The notes below the pieces were generated by a model, which did not search any database, was not told the DNA's origin, and was given only the letters and a program-made list of their open reading frames with translations. Shown in pieces: positions 1 through 4,676 of a stretch of 5,759 nucleotides of DNA. Location of the stretch: positions 1-5,759 of the forward strand of contig CALFNC010000213.1 of the NCBI GenBank assembly GCA_937902605.1, read 5' to 3'. The position numbers were made by a program, and so were the translations under genes. Each line of letters begins with the position of its first letter. Position 1 is the stretch's first letter. The stretch is from an uncultured Acidobacteriota bacterium. Lineage in GTDB: Bacteria; Acidobacteriota; Thermoanaerobaculia; UBA5066.

Positions 1-385
1 GGTCCTGGATGTCCTTCAGGCGCGCCCGCTTGCCGGTGAGGATGTAGTCGCTTTCGCCATCGCGGCTGACGCGCCGGGTGATCGTCACCTCGCCGCCCGT
101 CTCGGCCCACTGGTCGCCGCCGCGCGACTCGAGCGTCAGGGAGACTTCCGCCATCCCCAGCGGGCGGCGGCGAACCGACCCGTTGAAGATCACATCCTCC
201 ATGGTGTTCCCGCGCAGGACCCTCGCGGACTGCTCCCCCAGCACCCACTGGACGGCGTCGCAGATGTTCGACTTCCCCGACCCGTTTGGCCCCACGATGG
301 CGGTGATGCGGCCCGGGAGGGTGAGCGATGTCTTGTCGACGAACGATTTGAAGCCGAGGATCTCGAGTTTCTTGAGTCGAAACAT
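1..385 (-). CDS. smc: Chromosome segregation protein SMC, N-terminal part (cut by the window's left edge)
   Basis: SMC is the ATPase of bacterial condensin. It dimerises, binds ScpA/ScpB and organises and segregates the chromosome. Only the first 128 codons are present; the reading frame is open to base 1. The start MFRLKKLEILGFKSF is typical of SMC heads. The Walker A motif GPNGSGKS is at residues 32-39, followed by the conserved N40 and D43-A44-V45, and the QSARVLRG segment (52-59) carries the arginine of the SMC R-loop. The partial protein ends in a stretch matching the conserved 'GK..RLKDIQ' region (about 119-127). The hinge, coiled coils and C-terminal Walker B head would lie left of the window. 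The ATG at 385 is chosen because the family motif begins there; no Shine-Dalgarno sequence is visible upstream. The LuxR-type gene ends 66 bp upstream on the same strand. Identification is near certain. Confidence 0.97.
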   Translation of the reverse strand, partial: MFRLKKLEILGFKSFVDKTSLTLPGRITAIVGPNGSGKSNICDAVQWVLGEQSARVLRGNTMEDVIFNGSVRRRPLGMAEVSLTLESRGGDQWAETGGEVTITRRVSRDGESDYILTGKRARLKDIQD

Positions 386-451
386 GGCGGCGGTAGGGGG
401 CGGACGCTAGCACGATGGCCGCGAGAGCGACAGGGGGACCCGCGTCCGGTT

Positions 452-1393
452 TCAGGAAGGCGAGGCGTACATGGCGCGGATCAGCCCTCCGCGCGAGGAG
501 ACGCCGAGCTTTGCGAAGACGTGCTTGAGGTGGTCCTTCACCGTGTATTCGCTGATGAAGAGCTCGCCGGCGATCTGTGCGTTCCGAAGCCCCCGGAGGA
601 CGCCTCCGATCACCTGTGCCTCTCGGTCGGAGACGCCGCGGGCGGACAGAAGGGGACGGATGTCGTCGAGGACGATCGGCGCGCGCTCGAGCAGGGTGAC
701 GACCCGGACCGGAGAAGGCGACGCGCCGCCCTCATCGACGGCGGTGAGGCGTGCCTCGAGGGAGCGGCCGTTGGAGAGCGCCATGTGCTCGCGGCACTCG
801 GTGGCGCAGCCGGCTGCGAGCCGGATCAGGTGGGAGAGGAGGGGCGTAGTGCCGCGATCGCCGGCCAGGACTGCCAGCCCCTCCTCCGTCTGCCGGGAGA
901 GGAGGGCGTCGGCGGCCTCGTTGGCGAACAGGATCGTCCCCGAGCCGTCCAGGATCAGCATCGGCGACTCGGTCCGCTCGAGGGCCGCCAGGAGCCGTCC
1001 GCGCGCGGTCCGGTCGATCTCGTTCCGGGCGGCCTGCTCGAGGATCTGCGCGACGAAGGGACGGAGCAGCTCGAACCGCATCCTCTCGGCGCCGGTCCAG
1101 GGTCTGCGCCTCCTCCTATGAAGGCGGAGGTCCCCCTCGACGAGCCCCGGCGCCGAGAACGCCACCGAGAGCGCCGACGGGTCCGGCGGCGCGGGCGCCG
1201 CGCGAAGAGGTCGTGCGCCCGAGGTGTGCTTCCCCAGGAACCGCCGGCGGTAGTGGCGCTGCTCCGGGTGGAAGAGAAAGAGGAGCTCGACCGCATCGGG
1301 GTCGATGGCGGCGCGGAGCATCTCCAAGATGCGCGTGAGCGCGGCATCGTGGCGCGTCCGAAACGGGGCCGAGTCGATGAACAACCCTGGCAA
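452..1393 (-). CDS. LuxR-type HTH transcriptional regulator with GAF-like and PAS-like regions
   Basis: A 313-residue cytoplasmic DNA-binding regulator. The C-terminal LuxR/GerE-type HTH (about 249-311) is clear: a D256-R-E start helix, the NAQIAGELFISEYTVKDHLK recognition unit (271-290) and the closing FAKLGVSSR (293-301). Residues 132-240 look like a PAS fold, with the typical 'SPMLILDGSGTILFANEAA' core at 143-161. Residues 20-120 resemble the degenerate GAF-like region found in this LuxR subfamily, ending 'GDLRLHRRRRRPW..' then a helix leading to the PAS. There is no receiver domain and no recognisable autoinducer-binding domain, so the signal is unknown. The start is TTG at 1393: an in-frame TAG lies only eight codons upstream (1415-1417), no ATG intervenes, and a GGAGG sits 6 nt before the TTG. 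It is divergent from the FHA/AAA+ regulator and tandem with smc downstream. Regulator identity is secure; its targets cannot be told from sequence. Confidence 0.9.
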   Translation of the reverse strand: MPGLFIDSAPFRTRHDAALTRILEMLRAAIDPDAVELLFLFHPEQRHYRRRFLGKHTSGARPLRAAPAPPDPSALSVAFSAPGLVEGDLRLHRRRRRPWTGAERMRFELLRPFVAQILEQAARNEIDRTARGRLLAALERTESPMLILDGSGTILFANEAADALLSRQTEEGLAVLAGDRGTTPLLSHLIRLAAGCATECREHMALSNGRSLEARLTAVDEGGASPSPVRVVTLLERAPIVLDDIRPLLSARGVSDREAQVIGGVLRGLRNAQIAGELFISEYTVKDHLKHVFAKLGVSSRGGLIRAMYASPS

Positions 1394-1399
1394 CGGCGC

Positions 1400-1404
1400 C
1401 CTCC
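1400..1404 (-). promoter_or_regulatory. Ribosome binding site fixing the TTG start of the LuxR-type gene
   Basis: The minus strand reads GGAGG here, 6 nt before a TTG codon at 1393. With an in-frame stop just upstream and no ATG between, it supports initiation at TTG. A TAGAAT hexamer on the minus strand (1412-1417) resembles a -10 box. It lies so close that the leader would be about a dozen bases, and its -35 match is poor, so it is not listed as a promoter. Confidence 0.65.
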
Positions 1405-1449
1405 GGGCCCGATTCTATTCGGTGGACTGCTTTTGGTGACCGGAGACCG

Positions 1450-1478
1450 TACACATCGGTTTCGGGCAGTGGTAGGAT
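1450..1478 (+). promoter_or_regulatory. Candidate housekeeping-type promoter for the FHA/AAA+ regulator
   Basis: TACACA (1450-1455) matches TTGACA at 4 of 6 bases. TAGGAT (1473-1478) matches TATAAT at 4 of 6, with an ideal 17-bp spacer. Transcription would begin near 1485, giving a leader of about 40 bases before the ATG at 1526. No -24/-12 sigma-54 pattern (GG-N10-GC with a TGGC/TTGC context) was recognised in the 132-bp divergent region. The match is by eye only and could be chance. Confidence 0.3.
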
Positions 1479-1513
1479 CTGTTTGAACGAGGTATCGCTC
1501 GGGGGCCACGTTT

Positions 1514-1518
1514 AGGAG
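1514..1518 (+). promoter_or_regulatory. Ribosome binding site of the FHA/AAA+ regulator
   Basis: AGGAG lies 7 nt before the ATG at 1526. This spacing is canonical, and the FHA fold begins right after the start, so the ATG is well supported. Confidence 0.75.
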
Positions 1519-1525
1519 TCACACC

Positions 1526-3487
1526 ATGCTCAGCTTTGAAATTCGTAAGCCCGGTGGGGAATCCGAGGTACGAAAAGTCCACCGGGATGTCATTCACATC
1601 GGAGCATCCTCCGGAAATGACCTCGTCGTGCGCGCCCGCGGCGTCCTGGGGCGCCACGCACGGATTTCCGTCGTCGGCGAGGAGCTCCGCCTCGACGTCC
1701 TGGGGACAGCGCCGGGATCCGACGTGACGCTCAACGGGTCGGTCGTCAAGAGCGTGGCGCTCTCGGCCGGCGACCGGATCGCCATCGGCGAGGCGAGTAT
1801 CACGCTCCTGAATGGCCCGCCGCCGAACCCGAACCGGATGTCGGCGCCGCCGGCCCGAGGCCGGGACGCGTTCTCGGTCGCTTCGGCCGCTCTCTCGATG
1901 CCCCCGCAGCCGCCACCGGCGGCGCCCGTGTCAACTCATGTTGCCCCGGCGCCCGCGCCTCCCCGGTACCCGTCGGAGATCCGCCCGAGGATCACCGCCA
2001 CGCCCGCCGAGCAATACCCAGCGCTTCGGCGGAGCGACTCTGGGACGATGGCGGCGGCCGGACCGCTCCGCCTCGCGGACCTCTGGGCAGAGGTCTACTC
2101 GCGTCTCCGCCGTCCGTCGCCACTGGACGAACGCCTGCAGGAGATCGCCTCGTACCTCGCGGGGGCGTCGCCGATCCACAGCATCGCCTTCCTGTCGGTC
2201 TCCGACCACGCCGCTGGCGAGGCGGTTGCCGCGATCTGGAAAGGGTCGATCCCGCGGCCCTCGCGGCGGACCATCGCCGAGGTCCTGGAGAAGGTTGGCC
2301 AGGTCGACGTCTTCGAGGCGGGGAGCCGCATCCGCATCTACCCGGTCCTCCGTCCCGGGGCCGAGGCGGTCGGTCTGGCGATGGTGCCGCTCGAGATCGC
2401 CACGGCCCCTGGCATCGGCGACGTCCTGATCCAGCTCGCCGCCGCCGTCGGGTTCATCCACGCCGAGCGCTCGGAAGCGCCGTTTGGCGAGCGGGGGACG
2501 GCGCTCCCGCCCGTCCCGTCCGTGGGCGTGGTCGAGGATCCGTTGTCGATGCTCATCGGCAGCTCCCTCGTCGTGCAGAACCTCCGGACCTCGCTCCAGC
2601 GGGTGGCGGCCGCTCGTGCGCCGGTCCTGCTGGTCGGCGAGGTCGGGACCGGGAAGTCCCTCGTCGCGGACATCCTTCACGCCCTCTCGCCTCGCCGACT
2701 GCGCCCCCTCGTCCGGGTCGCGGCCACGGCCTCGACCGCCGCTGCGCTCGAGGAGGACCTCCTCGGGTCGGGCGCCCCGGGGGAGCGTCGTAGGCGGGCA
2801 GGGCGATTGTTCGAGGCGGACGGTGGGACGCTCTTGATCGAGGAGGTCGGGGACCTCCCAGCCGCGACTCAGGCGCTCATCTACCGGCTTCTCGAGGCGC
2901 GCGAGGTCGTGGCGGCGGGGGGCCGCTCGGTCCCGCTGGACATCCGTGTCATCGCCACCTCGAGCCGGCCGCTCAGCCGGACGGTCGAGGAGGGGGCGTT
3001 CCGGGACGACCTCTACTTCCGCCTGTCGTCCCTGTCACTGCGGCTCGCGCCGCTGAAGGACCGCAAGGAGGACCTTCCGGCGCTCATCGATGCCTTCGCA
3101 CAGCGGCACGGCGGGCCCTCGGCGTCCCGCTTCGACGTCGAGGCGATGAACGCCCTCCTCAACTACTCCTACCCCGGGAACGTCCGCGAGCTCGAGAACG
3201 AGGTCCGGCGCCTGGCCGCGCAGTCGGAGGGGGCGGAGGTCGGGCTCCCCGACCTCGACCCGAAGTTCCGGGAGGAGCGGGTCGAGCTGGCGCTCGCCGA
3301 GAGCGAGGACCTGAAGGAGATCGTGGAGAAGGTCGAGCGTCAGGTCATCGAGCGGGTCATGAGGAAGGTGCGCGGGAACCAGTCCCTCGGCTCCCGCCTC
3401 CTGAATATCTCGCGCGGCAGCCTGATCGCCAAGCTGAAGATGTACGACATCAAGGACTTCCGGTACCTCAAGCGGGCGGGAGAGTAG
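1526..3487 (+). CDS. FHA - GAF-like - AAA+ (sigma-54 activator type) - Fis HTH regulator lacking GAFTGA
   Basis: A 653-residue cytoplasmic regulator. In order: an FHA domain (about 1-97); a Pro/Ala-rich linker (98-165); a GAF-like sensor region (about 181-315); an AAA+ core (about 342-565); and a Fis-type HTH (about 596-641, with RGNQSLGSRLLNISRGSLIA at 616-635). The ATPase keeps Walker A GEVGTGKS (371-378), a Walker B-like LLIEE (436-440), a sensor I-like VIATSS (475-480), the arginine-finger segment FRDDLYFRL (492-500) and sensor II YPGNVRELEN (549-558). Odd points: the sigma-54-contacting GAFTGA loop is replaced by GAPGER (416-421) and the stretch is about three residues shorter than in NtrC; the Walker B Asp is Glu439; in the FHA, the usual GR is GA (26-27) and the usual Ser of SxxH is Leu41. 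The protein is therefore probably an ATP-binding DNA regulator that does not remodel sigma-54 holoenzyme in the usual way (inference). It is divergent from the LuxR-type gene and convergent with the exosortase pair. Family assignment is firm; function is open. Confidence 0.92.
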   Translation: MLSFEIRKPGGESEVRKVHRDVIHIGASSGNDLVVRARGVLGRHARISVVGEELRLDVLGTAPGSDVTLNGSVVKSVALSAGDRIAIGEASITLLNGPPPNPNRMSAPPARGRDAFSVASAALSMPPQPPPAAPVSTHVAPAPAPPRYPSEIRPRITATPAEQYPALRRSDSGTMAAAGPLRLADLWAEVYSRLRRPSPLDERLQEIASYLAGASPIHSIAFLSVSDHAAGEAVAAIWKGSIPRPSRRTIAEVLEKVGQVDVFEAGSRIRIYPVLRPGAEAVGLAMVPLEIATAPGIGDVLIQLAAAVGFIHAERSEAPFGERGTALPPVPSVGVVEDPLSMLIGSSLVVQNLRTSLQRVAAARAPVLLVGEVGTGKSLVADILHALSPRRLRPLVRVAATASTAAALEEDLLGSGAPGERRRRAGRLFEADGGTLLIEEVGDLPAATQALIYRLLEAREVVAAGGRSVPLDIRVIATSSRPLSRTVEEGAFRDDLYFRLSSLSLRLAPLKDRKEDLPALIDAFAQRHGGPSASRFDVEAMNALLNYSYPGNVRELENEVRRLAAQSEGAEVGLPDLDPKFREERVELALAESEDLKEIVEKVERQVIERVMRKVRGNQSLGSRLLNISRGSLIAKLKMYDIKDFRYLKRAGE

Positions 3488-3501
3488 GCGGGGGGAACGC
3501 G

Positions 3502-3518
3502 GGGCCGCGCGGCGGCCC
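3502..3518. terminator. GC-rich hairpin between convergent genes, possible bidirectional terminator
   Basis: GGGCCGC (3502-3508) and GCGGCCC (3512-3518) form a perfect 7-bp stem with a 3-base loop. It sits in the 41-bp gap between the stop of the FHA/AAA+ gene (3487) and the stop of the opposing membrane-protein gene (3529). There is no T-tract on either strand, so it is not a classical intrinsic terminator. It could still pause polymerase or protect 3' ends. In such GC-rich DNA a stem of this size can arise by chance. Confidence 0.35.
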
Positions 3519-3528
3519 GGCGGATTAG

Positions 3529-4158
3529 TCAGCGCTTCTTCTTCCGCTTCCGGGTGGAGGGAGGGGCGCTTTCAACTTCCTCCGCGGCTTGCTCCCTGGC
3601 GCGGAACGCCGGGATCAGGAGGAAGAACCCCCAGAGGGCGAACGGCAGGGCGTACTTGAGGACGATGTCGAAGAAATACCGTCCGGTCGCGAAGACCTCG
3701 CGCTCCCAGCGAGGGTAGTGCCACTCGCTCCAGGCCCCGAGCCGCGTCGCCCACGTGGCCTCCACGGTGAGGACCACGTGAAGGACATGGGAGGCAAACA
3801 GGGCGGCGACGCATCCGAGGCCCCGGCGCACGAGCCGTCCCGAGGCCGCGCCGGGCGTGGCGCCCCAGAGCGCGAGGAGCAGGGCGAGGTTCGCGGTGAT
3901 CGACGCCGGGTCGAAGCCGGGGCGCCCGGAGCGGCTCCCGAAGTCGCTCCTGCGGAAGATGACGACCCGGGTCGACTGCCACTCGATGAAGGTGGCAGAA
4001 GGACGCTCGACGGCACGGATCACGGTCTCCGAGACGGCCACGACCGACTCGCCCCACACCGACGCCAGGCCCAGGAACCACAGGAGGAGCGCTCCGGCGG
4101 CCGCGAGCGGGAGTCTAAGGACGAGCCGTCTTGCGCTCGGGTCGAGGCGGGAGAGCAA
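3529..4158 (-). CDS. Polytopic inner-membrane protein, probable exosortase H-associated protein
   Basis: A 209-residue integral membrane protein with about four hydrophobic spans: roughly 12-34, 87-101, 111-132 and 162-184. Between spans 1 and 2 is a soluble loop (about 40-85). The tail is charged and ends in the basic cluster RKRKKKR (203-209). No catalytic motif is seen. It lies directly after the exosortase gene and overlaps it by 44 bp, which implies co-transcription and probably coupled translation. Small membrane proteins of this size encoded next to XrtH are known as exosortase H-associated membrane proteins; I assign this one by position, size and topology rather than by a diagnostic motif. 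The start is TTG at 4158, with only a weak GGG upstream. The next plausible starts fall after the first span, so the TTG is preferred. It may assist substrate delivery or processing, which is inference. It could instead be an unrelated membrane protein. Confidence 0.75.
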   Translation of the reverse strand: MLSRLDPSARRLVLRLPLAAAGALLLWFLGLASVWGESVVAVSETVIRAVERPSATFIEWQSTRVVIFRRSDFGSRSGRPGFDPASITANLALLLALWGATPGAASGRLVRRGLGCVAALFASHVLHVVLTVEATWATRLGAWSEWHYPRWEREVFATGRYFFDIVLKYALPFALWGFFLLIPAFRAREQAAEEVESAPPSTRKRKKKR

Positions 4159-4675
4159 AGCGATCGGCCCAGATGATCCAGAAGATGACCCCCGACAGGA
4201 TCACGCCGATCTGCCAGAGGACGGTGTGCGACTCCTCGAAGATCTTCGGGAAGTGAATCCCGATGTAGAAGAGCGAGACGATCCGGACCAGGTTGACGAG
4301 CTGGATCGCGACGAAGCCCCCCGCGAGCCCGAGGAGGCGAGCCTTCCATGAGGCGGGAAAGGCGAGGACGGCGGCGGCGAAGATGAAGATCGTCTCGAGG
4401 CCGTTGCACCCGTTCCGGATGTTCACGGAGAAACGAGGGGACGCGATCGTCGTCCCGACCATCACGGTGGGTTCGCCGAACAGTCGCGCAGCAAGGCCTC
4501 CCACCCGGGCCACCCCCGACGTGAACGGCTCGACGAGGAGATCGTTCATCGGCTTCGGGGCGACGGCGAGGAAGAACAGGGCGAGCAACGCGCCGAACTT
4601 CAGGAGAAACGCGATTTCCTTCCGCACGCTCCGCAGGATAGCGCGAACGCCGGGTATCGCTAAACTCCTTTCCAT
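4115..4675 (-). CDS. xrtH: Exosortase family transpeptidase, XrtH-like
   Basis: Exosortases are inner-membrane cysteine proteases/transpeptidases. They recognise a short C-terminal motif plus transmembrane segment plus basic tail on secreted proteins and process them for the surface. This 186-residue protein has the three family residues in order: Cys90 in NIRNGCNGLE (85-94), Arg131 in LVNLVRIVSLFYIG (126-139) and His150 in FEESHTVLWQIG (146-157). Hydrophobic spans lie near 21-39, 92-107, 113-139 and 151-170. The short length, the NGCNG form of the cysteine motif and the adjacent small membrane protein fit XrtH, whose known substrates carry IPTL-type CTERM tails. The subtype is from memory and less certain than the family. 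The start is ATG at 4675, with GGGAGG 11 nt upstream inside the opposing kinase gene; a GTG at 4627 (residue 17) is an alternative. The frame stays open for 40 more codons upstream, but that stretch is the antisense of the kinase. No sortable substrate is encoded in the window. Confidence 0.88.
   Translation of the reverse strand: MERSLAIPGVRAILRSVRKEIAFLLKFGALLALFFLAVAPKPMNDLLVEPFTSGVARVGGLAARLFGEPTVMVGTTIASPRFSVNIRNGCNGLETIFIFAAAVLAFPASWKARLLGLAGGFVAIQLVNLVRIVSLFYIGIHFPKIFEESHTVLWQIGVILSGVIFWIIWADRFALPPRPERKTARP
4661..4666 (+). promoter_or_regulatory. Candidate -10 element for a leaderless histidine kinase transcript
   Basis: TAAACT fits the TANNNT -10 pattern and ends 7 nt before the kinase ATG at 4674, so transcription would start at or beside the A of the ATG. 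The kinase start has no Shine-Dalgarno sequence upstream (the bases before it are pyrimidine-rich), which is what a leaderless mRNA would show. No good -35 box is seen at 16-18 bp. The element lies inside exosortase codons 4-5. By eye only. Confidence 0.35.
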
Positions 4676-4676
4676 G
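4673..4676. other. Shared CATG: overlapping head-to-head start codons
   Basis: On the minus strand CAT (4673-4675) is the ATG of the exosortase; on the plus strand ATG (4674-4676) starts the histidine kinase. The two start codons share two bases, so each gene's initiation signals lie in the other gene's coding sequence. This holds only if both predicted starts are right. The kinase start is well constrained, because the first membrane span follows at once. The exosortase could start 16 codons later. Confidence 0.6.

Noticed and set aside
78..410. A 110-codon plus-strand open frame over the smc start
   Set aside because: It is antisense to a clear SMC N-terminus with Walker A and has no recognisable features.
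401..448. Inverted repeat CGGACGC / GCGTCCG (401-407 and 442-448) between smc and the LuxR-type gene
   Set aside because: Seven-base arms with a 34-base loop and no T-tract; expected by chance in such GC-rich DNA.
521..1486. A 321-codon plus-strand open frame opposite the LuxR-type gene
   Set aside because: The product is compositionally biased (Gly, Arg, Glu, Asp) with no motif, whereas the minus strand encodes a textbook LuxR HTH and PAS-like core.
4665..4672. AAAGGAG on the minus strand just after the exosortase ATG, as a ribosome site for a later start
   Set aside because: No ATG, GTG or TTG codon in the exosortase frame occurs at a workable distance downstream; the next GTG is about 40 nt away.
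3529..4675. Exosortase pair read as a toxin-antitoxin or phage lysis (holin-like) module
   Set aside because: The first protein has the Cys, Arg and His residues of exosortases in conserved sequence contexts, and no phage genes are nearby.
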